From a virus, in the IMG/VR virus record IMGVR_UViG_3300044613_002155, positions 1 through 45,242 of that record: 45,242 nucleotides of DNA. One strand, 5' to 3'. Numbering within the stretch: position 1 is the stretch's first letter; each line of letters starts with the position of its first letter. Positions 15,526 to 22,159 of the stretch are shown here, piece by piece. The notes beneath the pieces are model-generated. The model saw nothing but the letters and a program-made list of their open reading frames with translations. It searched no databases and was not told where the DNA came from. Position numbers and translations under genes: made by a program.

Positions 15526-16658
15526 TTACGCCAGAACACGAAAAGGCCCGCCGCTTGGAAGCCATTAAACGGCACCTCGACGAAGGCGGGTCTATCGCGT
15601 CTGCGGCCCGTGAATTGGGATGCAGGCCGGGGACATTGAGCGAGTGGACGCGCAGTTCGCTTGGCGTCAATAACAGCCGTGACTTGGCCGTGCAAACGGC
15701 AATGGACGCGGTAGGCACGGGGCTTGTGCCGCATTCGATGTGGACAAAAGTTCCCCCGAAAGACGGCGAGCCGGGGTTTTCGGTATACCACAAGATTGAG
15801 CAGCCCCCGGAAGACGTTGCAGAGCGTATCAGGGCGGCGCTGGAGGGGCTAACCCCTGCGGAGCCTGTCATTGCACCGGAATCCGTTATGGCCGATCTGT
15901 GCGCCGTGTATCCGCTTATGGACGCCCATGTAGGGATGCAGGCTTGGGGCAAAGAAACTGGCGGGCAGGACTATGACCTGACCCTTGCCGCACAGGACAT
16001 GCGGCAAGCCTTCGCAAAGGTGCTGGCCCTGACCCCGGCAGCGGAAAAGGCGGTGCTGCTGATCGGCGGCGATTATTTCCACAGCGACGATACCCGCGCA
16101 GAAACCCCGGCTTCAAAGCACAAGCTGGATATGGACGGTCGATTCCATAAGGTGCTTGATGTAGGCATTGCAATCATCGCGGAAACCGTGGACCGCCTGC
16201 TAGCAAAACATGCTAGCGTGACCGTAAGGGTGCTTCGCGGCAACCACGATCCCCATAGCCATTTGGTGCTGACCTTCGCGCTTGGGGAACGCTATCGCTT
16301 GGAATCCCGCGTGGAAGTGGACAAGTCGCCCCGTGATCTGTTCATGCTGCAATGGGGCAAGTGCGCGATATTTGCGCACCACGGGGACAAGGGCAAGCCG
16401 CAGCAAATGGCGCTGTACCTGTCAGACGTTTGCCCGTTCTGGTCGGATACCCGTCACCGGCACTACCTTGTCGGGCATGTGCATCACGACCATGCCAAAG
16501 ACCTTGGCCCGCTGCGGTATGAAAGCCTTCGGGCGTTCTGCCCCCCGGATGCCTACGCGGCGTCGATGGGATACGGCGGCAGGCGGGCGCTGCAAAGCAT
16601 GACCTTTGACCGGCGCGACGGGCTGGTGCTTAGGGCGCTGGACCCGATTGAACGATAA
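15522..16658 (+). CDS. HTH-containing calcineurin-like metallophosphoesterase
   Basis: The 378-residue protein joins an N-terminal helix-turn-helix (about 22-45, SIASAARELGCRPGTLSEWT) to a calcineurin-type phosphoesterase. The metal ligands are visible in order: D134 and H136 (MDAHVG), D184 and H187 (GGDYFHSDD), N241-H242-D243 (RGNHDPHSH), H286 (AHHGDKG), and H319 and H321 (GHVHHD). The substrate is probably a nucleic acid or nucleotide phosphoester. Such proteins occur near the ends of late or packaging modules in many phages. It is the last gene of the rightward late block, and its 3' end overlaps the convergent XRE gene by 29 bases. Confidence 0.85.
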   Translation: MITPEHEKARRLEAIKRHLDEGGSIASAARELGCRPGTLSEWTRSSLGVNNSRDLAVQTAMDAVGTGLVPHSMWTKVPPKDGEPGFSVYHKIEQPPEDVAERIRAALEGLTPAEPVIAPESVMADLCAVYPLMDAHVGMQAWGKETGGQDYDLTLAAQDMRQAFAKVLALTPAAEKAVLLIGGDYFHSDDTRAETPASKHKLDMDGRFHKVLDVGIAIIAETVDRLLAKHASVTVRVLRGNHDPHSHLVLTFALGERYRLESRVEVDKSPRDLFMLQWGKCAIFAHHGDKGKPQQMALYLSDVCPFWSDTRHRHYLVGHVHHDHAKDLGPLRYESLRAFCPPDAYAASMGYGGRRALQSMTFDRRDGLVLRALDPIER

Positions 16659-16815
16659 GCATTTTGAGCAACATCTGTACCGCCGTTGGCGGCTTGTTCA
16701 CGCCACGCTCAAGGTCGCTGATCGACTGCTTGTGAGCGTAGCCCAGGGCTTCCGCCAGTTCCGCCTGCGTCATACCCAAACGCAGGCGGGCGGCTTTGAT
16801 TTCGGCAGGGGTCAT
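16630..16815 (-). CDS. small XRE-family DNA-binding protein
   Basis: The 61-residue protein is almost entirely a helix-turn-helix (IKAARLRLGMTQAELAEALGY, then ISDLERGVNKPP). It is a likely repressor or excision-type regulator. It is the last gene of the leftward early block and overlaps the convergent phosphoesterase gene. It also overlaps its upstream neighbour by four bases, so it is expressed with it. The target is unknown. Confidence 0.8.
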   Translation of the reverse strand: MTPAEIKAARLRLGMTQAELAEALGYAHKQSISDLERGVNKPPTAVQMLLKMLIVQSGPAP

Positions 16816-17117
16816 GCCGCAATAACCTTAGCCGCGACCGGAACCTCAATCCATTCGTGATAGGTCTCGCCGTTGCTGGCGACAATGGAATGTGAGGCGG
16901 CTATAGCCCTAACCGGCGGCGAAGGCCGATGGTCATATTTCAACGGCTGGAAACCTTGGCCCCACGCCATCAACGCCGCGTCGTTCAGGCTCGATGCCTC
17001 TCCGAGGTACACCGCAAGTCCAACGCCGAATTCGCTGTTCACCGCCAATACCGGCAGGCTGACAATCTCGCCGCAAACAATGCGGCCATCGGCGGTTGTG
17101 AAGTATTTGGCTGTCAT
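16812..17117 (-). CDS. hypothetical protein
   Basis: A 101-residue protein of unknown function with a strong AAGGAG site upstream of its ATG. The N-terminal half is beta-rich (MTAKYFTTADGRIVCGEIVSL). No metal or nucleotide motif is seen. It is translationally coupled to the downstream XRE gene through an ATGA overlap. Confidence 0.7.
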   Translation of the reverse strand: MTAKYFTTADGRIVCGEIVSLPVLAVNSEFGVGLAVYLGEASSLNDAALMAWGQGFQPLKYDHRPSPPVRAIAASHSIVASNGETYHEWIEVPVAAKVIAA

Positions 17118-17156
17118 GTCGTTTTCTCCTTCATTGATGTGTGCGCCCGAAGGCGG

Positions 17157-17333
17157 TTAGGCCCCAAGCTTTTCGGCAAGGTCGTTGCGGCGGAACAATT
17201 CGTCCCGTGAAATATCGCCTTTGAGATAAGCCTCGGCATCGGCGCGAACATGCGCCGCCGCGACCTCAATCCCGTGACGATTGACGATAACCCACGGCGG
17301 GCCGAAAGAGCGGTTTTCTTGGATTTTCATCAT
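17157..17333 (-). CDS. hypothetical small protein
   Basis: A 58-residue protein starting MMKIQENRSFGPPWVIVNRHG, with AGAGGG upstream of the tandem ATGs (17333 or 17330). It has a short beta-hairpin followed by a helix (ADAEAYLKGDISRDELFRRNDLAEK). The function is unknown. A 39-base gap with a ribosome binding site separates it from the next gene in the leftward operon. Confidence 0.68.
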   Translation of the reverse strand: MMKIQENRSFGPPWVIVNRHGIEVAAAHVRADAEAYLKGDISRDELFRRNDLAEKLGA

Positions 17334-17353
17334 GTGGTGTTTCCCTCTGATTG

Positions 17354-17554
17354 CTACGCCTCGGGATTGAGGCGCAGGAAAGGAAGGGAAGTGTTACCCC
17401 CCCGACACTGCGGGGCTACTATCAAGACCGGCGGGCTTCCGCGCTTACGTCTCAGGCTCTGGTGAGCGTCGGGGCTGGTTGCTTCGTGAAATTGAGCCAT
17501 GAGGAAATCCAGCATTTCCGCGCGAGTCCATCCGTTCGTCGGTTCGTTCGTCAT
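17354..17554 (-). CDS. hypothetical small protein
   Basis: A 66-residue protein with a good GGGAG site upstream of the ATG. Only the first 35 residues (WTRAEMLDFLMAQFHEATSPDAHQSL) look like a structured helix; the rest is basic and irregular. The function is unknown. It lies next to the attachment-site region and in the same direction as the integrase. Confidence 0.55.
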   Translation of the reverse strand: MTNEPTNGWTRAEMLDFLMAQFHEATSPDAHQSLRRKRGSPPVLIVAPQCRGGNTSLPFLRLNPEA

Positions 17555-17799
17555 ATCGTTCGCTCCCGTGTTTCTATATCCTCAATATAAGCGCGCCGCT
17601 TACAATGCCAACAGGCAATCGCATGAAATTCGCAATCCTTCGCGGCCTCACGCTGCACATCTTCGATGACGGAAAAGAGGTTGCCGTAGTGCCACTCACA
17701 GACAGGGCGGCATTGGGGCTGGCATCGGACCTGATCGGGGCGACCCTGCGGGCTACGCAGGACGGGCGCAACGTGGTGCGGGGGGTGTGAGGCGTTCAA
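17551..17799 (-). CDS. possible Cys-rich protein overlapping an opposite ORF
   Basis: An 82-residue ORF whose C-terminal 45 residues look protein-like (NLFSVIEDVQREAAKDCEF, then CWHCKRRAYIEDIE, a CxxC pair). Its N-terminal 35 residues are Pro/His/Arg-rich and could be noise. It overlaps the next leftward start by four bases, as real neighbours here do. However, an opposite-strand ORF (17623-17790) competes for the same DNA. An internal GTG start is possible. Confidence 0.35.
   Translation of the reverse strand: MNASHPPHHVAPVLRSPQGRPDQVRCQPQCRPVCEWHYGNLFSVIEDVQREAAKDCEFHAIACWHCKRRAYIEDIETRERTI
17623..17790 (+). CDS. possible small protein beside attP
   Basis: A 55-residue ORF (MKFAILRGLTLHIFDDGKEVAV..., then TDRAALGLASDLIGATLRA) with the beta-beta-alpha look of short phage proteins and the aa composition of this genome. 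The ribosome binding site is weak. It overlaps the minus-strand ORF 17551-17799, and at most one of the two is likely to be translated. It is the only rightward candidate between the phosphoesterase and the repressor region. Confidence 0.42.
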   Translation: MKFAILRGLTLHIFDDGKEVAVVPLTDRAALGLASDLIGATLRATQDGRNVVRGV

Positions 17800-17987
17800 A
17801 CTTTCCCGATACGTTCCCCTTTTGTCGGGGCTGTTGTCTTTGAACGCGGCGCGGGCTTTGTCATTGATATTACGGGGAAAAGTCGCCTTCGCATGGACGG
17901 ATTTGCAATCCGCTGCGTAACCTCTCCGCCAACCCGCCTTTCAATGACTTAGCTACCGCGTTCAAAAAAATAACGCAAGCGTTCAAA
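17792..17987. other. attP: phage attachment site attP with arm-type repeats
   Basis: Four copies of the nonamer GCGTTCAAA surround a tRNA-derived core: 17792-17800 (+), 17839-17847 (-), 17958-17966 (+) and 17979-17987 (+). The integrase gene follows on the right. This is the layout expected of an attP, with a core for strand exchange flanked by arm sites bound by the integrase N-terminal domain. No protein gene of good quality crosses it. Assignment of the nonamers as arm sites is inference from placement and repetition. Confidence 0.75.
17891..17938 (-). other. 5' part of a tRNA-Cys gene serving as attP core
   Basis: Read on the minus strand this begins GGCGGGTTGGCGGAGAGG and continues through a D-arm, then an anticodon stem (GCGGA/TCCGT) with loop TTGCAAA, anticodon GCA (Cys). 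Sequence after 17891 shows no T-arm or acceptor complement, so the tRNA is incomplete. A phage carrying a tRNA 5' portion would restore the host gene upon integration. The match to alphaproteobacterial tRNA-Cys is from memory. Confidence 0.78.
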
Positions 17988-17990
17988 GAA

Positions 17991-18212
17991 TCACGGTTCG
18001 GGCGCGGTTTGTTCCATCCCGACAGCCACGCCCACCTTGAGGCGCTTAACGGTTGCAAGAAGGTTGCGCAGTTCGGCGCGGTCACGCAGGGCGGCGGCTA
18101 CGGTGATGCTTATAAAGTCATAGTGGGAGACCCCAACAACCGTTGTGCCAGCGCCCTCTTCTTTAAGAACGTCGTCAAAGCCCTCAGCATCGCAAAAAAC
18201 CTCTTTGGTCAT
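17991..18212 (-). CDS. small protein downstream of the integrase
   Basis: A 73-residue protein starting MTKEVFCDAEGFDDVLKEEGAG in a four-base overlap with the integrase stop, so it is co-translated. The C-terminal half (LRDRAELRNLLATVKRLKVGVAVG) is a likely helix. The position between integrase and attP is where excisionases often sit, but I see no clear HTH or MerR-type motif. An excision-related role is only a possibility. Confidence 0.6.
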   Translation of the reverse strand: MTKEVFCDAEGFDDVLKEEGAGTTVVGVSHYDFISITVAAALRDRAELRNLLATVKRLKVGVAVGMEQTAPEP

Positions 18213-19219
18213 TTCCGTTTCCCTCTCGCACTACGCGCCAGCATGATTTGCCGCGCTTCCCCGGCGTACTTCGCCACCATTTCCTTAGTCCTATGCCCGC
18301 TGTAGCTGCAAATCTCGTCGTCGGTGCAGCCCGCCCAGGCTAATTCCATCACGCCGCGATAGCGCAGCGCGTGCAGGTCATAGCCCAGCAACCCCAGCCG
18401 CTTGCGTTCGGCCAGCATCAGTTCCGACATGCGCCGATAGGTCAGGGGAAGGCCCCGCACGCTTGTCAGGATTGACCGCGCCGGGTGCGGATTGAGCCGC
18501 GCCTTCTCAGCGTCCATCGCCATGCGCAATGCCTCCGTGCAGGGGATAACCAGCTTCACGCCGGTCTTGCCTTGCCGCAGTGCAATGGTGTCCCCGTCAT
18601 AATCGCCCCACTTGAACCGGGTCCAATCGTCGGGGCGCTGTACCGTGCCGATTCCAACCTCGAAGATCAGGCGCGGCATACCAAATGACTGCGCCCGCAT
18701 GGTTGCAACGGCTTCATCGGTCCACGGCACATGCGCCCGCTTGCGGTCGTCCGGTGTCGCCAGAAGGCTTACACCTTTGGCCGGGTTATCGTCGCGCCAG
18801 CCTATGTCAAGCGCGCGGTCGAACAGCACGTTAAGCACCTGGACAATGTAGTTGGCAAACCGCGTGCGGTCGGCATTCTCGGCCTGCGCGCGTATCACGT
18901 CCTTCCGCCGCATACCGGCCACGGGCAGCGGCCCTAGCACGTCCACAACCCAATCCAGCACCTTCCCATAGTCGGCCTGCGTCCGGGGTTTCAGCTTTTC
19001 CCATTGCGGCGATGTCCTGTAATCCGCGACCAGAGCGGTGAACGAGGTTGCCGTGGGCTTTGGCGTCACCCCGTTCAACAGCTTGGCATAGGCCAAGGCA
19101 AAGGCGGGAGTTCCCGGCGCTTCCTTCATCAGCACCGACACGCCGTTGTGCCGAAACTCGATGTATCGGCGCGGCCCGCGTTTCAGCAGGTAGCAATACG
19201 CGGGCAGGTCACGCTTCAT
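18209..19219 (-). CDS. int: tyrosine integrase
   Basis: The 336-residue site-specific recombinase inserts and excises the prophage. It has an N-terminal arm-binding-like part (1-60), a core-binding helical domain (about 58-150) and the catalytic domain. Active-site residues are in place: R195 (GTVQRPDDW), K218 (QGKTGVKL), H283 and R286 (HALRYRG), H309 (YSGHRTKEM) and the nucleophile Y318 (VAKYAGEA). It lies beside the tRNA-Cys attP and is transcribed with the early-left genes. The ATG at 19219 lies eleven bases inside the upstream gene. Confidence 0.95.
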   Translation of the reverse strand: MKRDLPAYCYLLKRGPRRYIEFRHNGVSVLMKEAPGTPAFALAYAKLLNGVTPKPTATSFTALVADYRTSPQWEKLKPRTQADYGKVLDWVVDVLGPLPVAGMRRKDVIRAQAENADRTRFANYIVQVLNVLFDRALDIGWRDDNPAKGVSLLATPDDRKRAHVPWTDEAVATMRAQSFGMPRLIFEVGIGTVQRPDDWTRFKWGDYDGDTIALRQGKTGVKLVIPCTEALRMAMDAEKARLNPHPARSILTSVRGLPLTYRRMSELMLAERKRLGLLGYDLHALRYRGVMELAWAGCTDDEICSYSGHRTKEMVAKYAGEARQIMLARSARGKRK

Positions 19220-19430
19220 CTGGCGGCTCGGGAAGCGGCATCCAGTGGGTTACATCCAAAGGGGCGGCAAAGAAATCATCCCCGTATTCATCATCCCAGC
19301 AAAGATGTTCGCAATTCCAAGGACGAATCAATGTTTGACCGTGCGAACGAACCAGACAGCCAACATGTTCATAGTACGCCTTACCCGGCTTTTCGGGGAG
19401 ACGATCTGTCGTTTTGATCCATTCGGTCAT
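19209..19430 (-). CDS. DUF551-type small protein
   Basis: The 73-residue protein starts MTEWIKTTDRLPEKPGK and ends DVTHWMPLPEPPDEA. These two anchors (W-I-x-T-x-D-x-LP and THWMPLPEPP) define the DUF551 family, common in temperate phages and of unknown function. Two cysteines and several aromatics lie between them. A second DUF551-like gene is at 22880-23083. It overlaps the integrase start by eleven bases and the upstream gene by four. Confidence 0.78.
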   Translation of the reverse strand: MTEWIKTTDRLPEKPGKAYYEHVGCLVRSHGQTLIRPWNCEHLCWDDEYGDDFFAAPLDVTHWMPLPEPPDEA

Positions 19431-19582
19431 CTTTTCATCCTTACAAGGTCAAAGGCATCTTCCGCCCGATCTTCGGGCTTTGGCATCACAAGCACGGCGT
19501 CGCCTTCCAGCCGGATTGTGACGCCCAGCTTTGCCGCCATTTCAGCAGCGGCGCGGATAGCGGCGGGCGTAGGGCGGGTCAT
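19427..19582 (-). CDS. hypothetical 51-residue protein
   Basis: The small protein begins MTRPTPAAIRAAAEMAAKLG, then VTIRLEGDAVLVMPK and an acidic-basic tail. It is probably a helix followed by a beta-hairpin. Its stop overlaps the DUF551 gene start by four bases. The function is unknown. The tight packing and aa composition support it as real. Confidence 0.65.
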   Translation of the reverse strand: MTRPTPAAIRAAAEMAAKLGVTIRLEGDAVLVMPKPEDRAEDAFDLVRMKR

Positions 19583-19587
19583 CGCTG

Positions 19588-19767
19588 TCACTGTAGCTGC
19601 GGCAAAAGTTTCATGGCGTCTTGACGCGCAGCCTTGAACGTCTTTACGGCTTCAGCCTCGGTCATCATCCGCGTTTGCAATGTCGCGGCGTAGAAAAGAG
19701 CGCTTGTCCCATCCGGCAATGCTGCGGCGGACCTCAGCAGCGCGTCCACTTGTTCAACGATTGTCAT
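19588..19767 (-). CDS. hypothetical 59-residue protein
   Basis: A small, mostly helical protein starting MTIVEQVDALLRSAAALPDG, then MMTEAEAVKTFKAARQDAMKLL. The start overlaps the 3' end of the upstream gene by 14 bases. The function is unknown; it is one of the series of short early genes downstream of the recombination module. Confidence 0.62.
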   Translation of the reverse strand: MTIVEQVDALLRSAAALPDGTSALFYAATLQTRMMTEAEAVKTFKAARQDAMKLLPQLQ

Positions 19768-20017
19768 TTATTGCCACCCTGTTCAGTGTTCCAGTCGCGT
19801 GTGGTGTCGGCTTTGACCGAAATTCAACCCACCCCGAATTTGTGCAGCGCAACTCCACATCATGACCGGCCCAGGCCAAGTCAACAGCTTTTGACAGCAT
19901 CGTGTCATAGGTTGCAAGGCGGTGAGCCTCGTGGTTGTCAGCCCGCGCCAATGCAGCACTGTGTAAGATTTTCTCTGGGGCTAGTAGCCCAATCATCCAC
20001 ATTCGGAAATTCTTCAT
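19754..20017 (-). CDS. hypothetical small protein
   Basis: An 87-residue protein starting MKNFRMWMIGLLAPEKILHSA. The region ARADNHEAHRLATYDTMLSKAVDLAWAG looks helical, followed by a beta segment (DVELRCTNSGWVEFRSKP). Its ATG is embedded in the repeated junction GCGGAGGGGCGGGGATGA, which supplies a strong ribosome binding site. The function is unknown. Confidence 0.65.
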   Translation of the reverse strand: MKNFRMWMIGLLAPEKILHSAALARADNHEAHRLATYDTMLSKAVDLAWAGHDVELRCTNSGWVEFRSKPTPHATGTLNRVAINDNR

Positions 20018-20031
20018 CCCCGCCCCTCCGC
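20014..20031 (-). repeat. junction cassette copy 3
   Basis: The minus strand reads GCGGAGGGGCGGGGATGA. It encodes the terminal AEGRG of one gene, contains the Shine-Dalgarno-like GGAGGGG and ends in the ATGA overlap that starts the next gene. Confidence 0.8.
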
Positions 20032-20301
20032 TCGAAGTGTTTCAGTATCTTCCAGCCAACGGGCGACCCAATTATTGGCGTAGACGCGACGTTCATTGCC
20101 TTTTTGGGCTTCGTAAATCTGGCGACACAAGGCTTTCATCTGCCCTTGGTAAAGAGCAATGATTTCTTGGTCCCGAAGATCATTGTCGATCCATTTATCT
20201 TTTATGAGGCCGTCAACCAAGATGGTATTGGCGCATACTGCTATTGGAAGCGCGGGCGGACGATTGTTTGGCCCGCTGGTATTTACGGTTCTGTCCATCA
20301 T
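20014..20301 (-). CDS. hypothetical protein ending AEGRG
   Basis: A 95-residue protein read from the tandem ATGs at 20301/20298. The C-terminal half is clearly helical (RDQEIIALYQGQMKALCRQIYEAQKGNERRVYANNWVARWLED, in pieces) and ends AEGRG. The longer ORF reaching 20640 overlaps two other genes and is rejected. Both its start and its stop lie in copies of the repeated junction cassette. The function is unknown. Confidence 0.65.
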   Translation of the reverse strand: MMDRTVNTSGPNNRPPALPIAVCANTILVDGLIKDKWIDNDLRDQEIIALYQGQMKALCRQIYEAQKGNERRVYANNWVARWLEDTETLRAEGRG

Positions 20302-20315
20302 CCCCGCCCCTCCGC
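20298..20315 (-). repeat. junction cassette copy 2
   Basis: Identical 18-base sequence at the boundary between the genes 20298-20495 and 20014-20301. With copy 1 it shares extra identity upstream (GCAAGCGGAGG), so it extends a few bases beyond the common core. Confidence 0.8.
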
Positions 20316-20495
20316 TTGCCACACCTTCAATTCCGCATAATTCGTCGCGCCGCAGGGCGTCCAATCCGGGCAGGCCACGCCGAGCCATGTCCCGCCGCCG
20401 CAGGTGCATTTGGGCCGTGAGCATCGGCAACGGCAATGCGACACCGCGCAAGTCCCCCAGTTGTTCGCCAGATAGGACGCGAGGTGCATGGTCAT
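20298..20495 (-). CDS. Cys-rich small protein ending QAEGRG
   Basis: The 65-residue protein has a dense cysteine region (CAVSHCRCRCSRPKCTCGGG) followed by two more Cys (VACPDW and PCGATNY), enough for one or two zinc sites. It ends KVWQAEGRG. It starts in the junction cassette at 20492-20509, with in-frame ATGs at 20495 and 20489. A zinc-ribbon or knuckle-type nucleic-acid-binding role is possible; nothing further can be inferred. Confidence 0.62.
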   Translation of the reverse strand: MTMHLASYLANNWGTCAVSHCRCRCSRPKCTCGGGTWLGVACPDWTPCGATNYAELKVWQAEGRG

Positions 20496-20509
20496 CCCCG
20501 CCCCTCCGC
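20492..20509 (-). repeat. junction cassette copy 1
   Basis: GCGGAGGGGCGGGGATGA on the minus strand ends the gene 20492-20689 (AEGRG, stop) and starts the gene 20298-20495. Confidence 0.8.
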
Positions 20510-20689
20510 TTGCTTTGCTTTGAGGATTTCAAGGCAGCGAGTGTAAGCCATCGCTTGGCCGTGGAGAAACGAAAAGGTAGTGGCCAAATGGTATTTACCA
20601 CTATCCACTTCAACGCGGCATGAATTGCGCTTGGCCACAATATCGGCGTGCAGTTTCTCCACCGCTTCGATCAGCTTATCCAGGGTCAT
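20492..20689 (-). CDS. hypothetical helical protein ending KQAEGRG
   Basis: A 65-residue protein starting MTLDKLIEAVEKLHADIVAK, then HLATTFSFLHGQAMAYTRCLEILKAK. It is probably a two-helix hairpin. The last residues AEGRG come from the junction cassette. It starts in a four-base overlap with the upstream membrane-protein gene. The function is unknown. Confidence 0.68.
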   Translation of the reverse strand: MTLDKLIEAVEKLHADIVAKRNSCRVEVDSGKYHLATTFSFLHGQAMAYTRCLEILKAKQAEGRG

Positions 20690-20904
20690 GGCTCGTCGTC
20701 CTTCCGCTCAATGGCTTCAATCGCGGTTAAAAGGGGCCACAGGATCAGGCTGATCGCAGCCATCAATGGCGCAAGGGTTGGGAACCACTCCCCATGTTCC
20801 GACCGCATCCATTCCCGGCAGTCCTCGGTAACGTCATCGAAATGTCGGATGCCTGCCAAGATCGGCAGGGAGTACAGGATCAAGGCGATTGCCCAAGCGG
20901 TCAT
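20686..20904 (-). CDS. small two-pass membrane protein
   Basis: The 72-residue protein has hydrophobic segments at about 2-18 (AWAIALILYSLPILAGI) and about 43-62 (LAPLMAAISLILWPLLTAIE), with a charged loop between (DVTEDCREWMRSEHGEW). As an early gene it may alter the host envelope or exclude other phages, but this is only a possibility. It overlaps the genes on both sides by four bases. Confidence 0.68.
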   Translation of the reverse strand: MTAWAIALILYSLPILAGIRHFDDVTEDCREWMRSEHGEWFPTLAPLMAAISLILWPLLTAIEAIERKDDEP

Positions 20905-21242
20905 GGCTGTTCCCGCTTGCGGATGGCGGCGGCGATGTGGCGCTTTGCGACGGCATTTGTCAGTGTTTCTCCGCAGTTCTGGCAGAAGAAATATTTGCCG
21001 CCGTCAATCGATATTGGCTTATGCGACCATCCTGCGTTTGCATCGCAGCCGCCAACCGAAACACGCAAGTCGGCCTCCGCTTTGTCGGCCCGCTCCCGCT
21101 CCGCCTTCACAGCCGCGTCTGCGATGTCCTTGCGGATGTATTCCGGCGCTCCCGTGGGATATGGAAGGCCCGGCACAGAAATAACCACTTCGTTGCCCGG
21201 CTCGTTGCGCCAAACCCAAATCCGCTCTGGCAGGTCACTCAT
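20901..21242 (-). CDS. protein with C-terminal CxxC zinc-type motif
   Basis: The 113-residue protein starts MSDLPERIWVWRNEPGNEVV, with a short beta domain, an acidic/basic coiled coil (ADAAVKAERERADKAEADL) and a C-terminal piece with GGKYFFCQNCGETLTNAVAK. The last piece resembles half of a zinc ribbon. The ORF extends upstream to 21326, but that part overlaps the preceding gene and is rejected. Related short phage proteins commonly start with SDLPERIW. The function is unknown. Confidence 0.65.
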   Translation of the reverse strand: MSDLPERIWVWRNEPGNEVVISVPGLPYPTGAPEYIRKDIADAAVKAERERADKAEADLRVSVGGCDANAGWSHKPISIDGGKYFFCQNCGETLTNAVAKRHIAAAIRKREQP

Positions 21243-21249
21243 GGCAATG

Positions 21250-21489
21250 TCAATCAACGCGGCCTCCTGTGCTGGATCGGGCTTGGTGCTTATGCTCGAT
21301 CTGGTGGCCCTCTTTGCGCAGGGCATTTACAAGCCCCTCGCGCTCGTTCGCCGCGTCCACCATCCAACTGCCCCATCCGGTAGCCTCGGCAAACCATTTG
21401 TCGATTTTGGCGATGTCACGCATGTTTTCGCGTATCCATTTCAGTTGCGCGTCAGCTTCGTCTTGCATCGTAGGGCGGCGGTCACTCAT
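21250..21489 (-). CDS. hypothetical small protein
   Basis: A 79-residue protein with a strong AAAGGAG site before its ATG. It reads MSDRRPTMQDEADAQLKWIREN, then DIAKIDKWFAEATGWGSWMVDAANEREGL, mostly helical. The ATG lies eight bases inside the upstream coiled-coil gene. The function is unknown. Confidence 0.65.
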   Translation of the reverse strand: MSDRRPTMQDEADAQLKWIRENMRDIAKIDKWFAEATGWGSWMVDAANEREGLVNALRKEGHQIEHKHQARSSTGGRVD

Positions 21490-22159
21490 GGCTGTCTCCT
21501 TTCTGCGCGAGGGCAGCCAAGGATTCCAGAACCCGATTAAAGCGATACACCTTCACAACGCCGGAACATGCGTCATGGACGGCCCCCTGCTGCGCTTCCC
21601 ATTTTAGCAGCACCCGCGCCGCTTCCTGAACCGTCACTGGCGCGGCCCCGGCAACCGCTTGATCGCCGGGGCCTATGTCATGCGCTGCTCGATTGGACCG
21701 GGCTTCACTTGGCATCACCTCCTTTCCGGGGTTGTCGATCAGGGCGAGGGCGTCTCTCGCGCCGTAGCGGACATTGGCACTGACAACGCCAGCATCTTCC
21801 AAGTGAGCATCAGCCCAATCAAGCGAGTCTGCGGCGTTTGTGAGTTCGGCCCGCAGCCGCGCGTTGTCTGCCTCTGCCACCGCAACGCGACGATCTGCCC
21901 CGGCCATCAGGCTTTCCAGCCTGCGCCGTGACCGTTCCAAGCCGTTTATCTGATCGGTCTGGTTCTGTATTCTTTGCCGCAGTCGCGCGTTGCCTGCCTC
22001 TGCGGCTTCGGCGCGGTCTTCCAGATCACGGTAATTGCTTTCTTCCACAAAGACGGTATGCACACATGCATAGGGCTGAAACGCCCATATCCCGCCCTTG
22101 TCCGATGTCGCCTCAGTGTAGATGCGCAGCACAGGCCGCTTCACCAGATCATCACTCAT
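21482..22159 (-). CDS. coiled-coil protein
   Basis: The 225-residue protein starts at 22159 (MSDDLVKRPVLRIYTEATSD), with AGGGAAGG upstream. The first 55 residues form a beta domain. Residues about 55-125 form a long coiled coil with heptad hydrophobics (LEDRAEAAEAGNARLRQRIQ, then RRLESLMAGADRRVAVAEAD). The C-terminal domain contains AARVLLKWEAQQGAVHDA, a pattern seen in other phage early proteins. The function is unknown. The ORF extending to 22558 overlaps the nuclease gene and is rejected. Confidence 0.65.
   Translation of the reverse strand: MSDDLVKRPVLRIYTEATSDKGGIWAFQPYACVHTVFVEESNYRDLEDRAEAAEAGNARLRQRIQNQTDQINGLERSRRRLESLMAGADRRVAVAEADNARLRAELTNAADSLDWADAHLEDAGVVSANVRYGARDALALIDNPGKEVMPSEARSNRAAHDIGPGDQAVAGAAPVTVQEAARVLLKWEAQQGAVHDACSGVVKVYRFNRVLESLAALAQKGDSHE

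Noticed and set aside
17891-17938. Complete tRNA-Cys gene
   Set aside because: No T-arm or 3' acceptor strand follows; only the 5' portion through the anticodon arm is present.
17870-18085. 71-residue minus-strand ORF over the attachment site
   Set aside because: It runs through the tRNA-Cys fragment and arm repeats and overlaps the better gene at 17991-18212.
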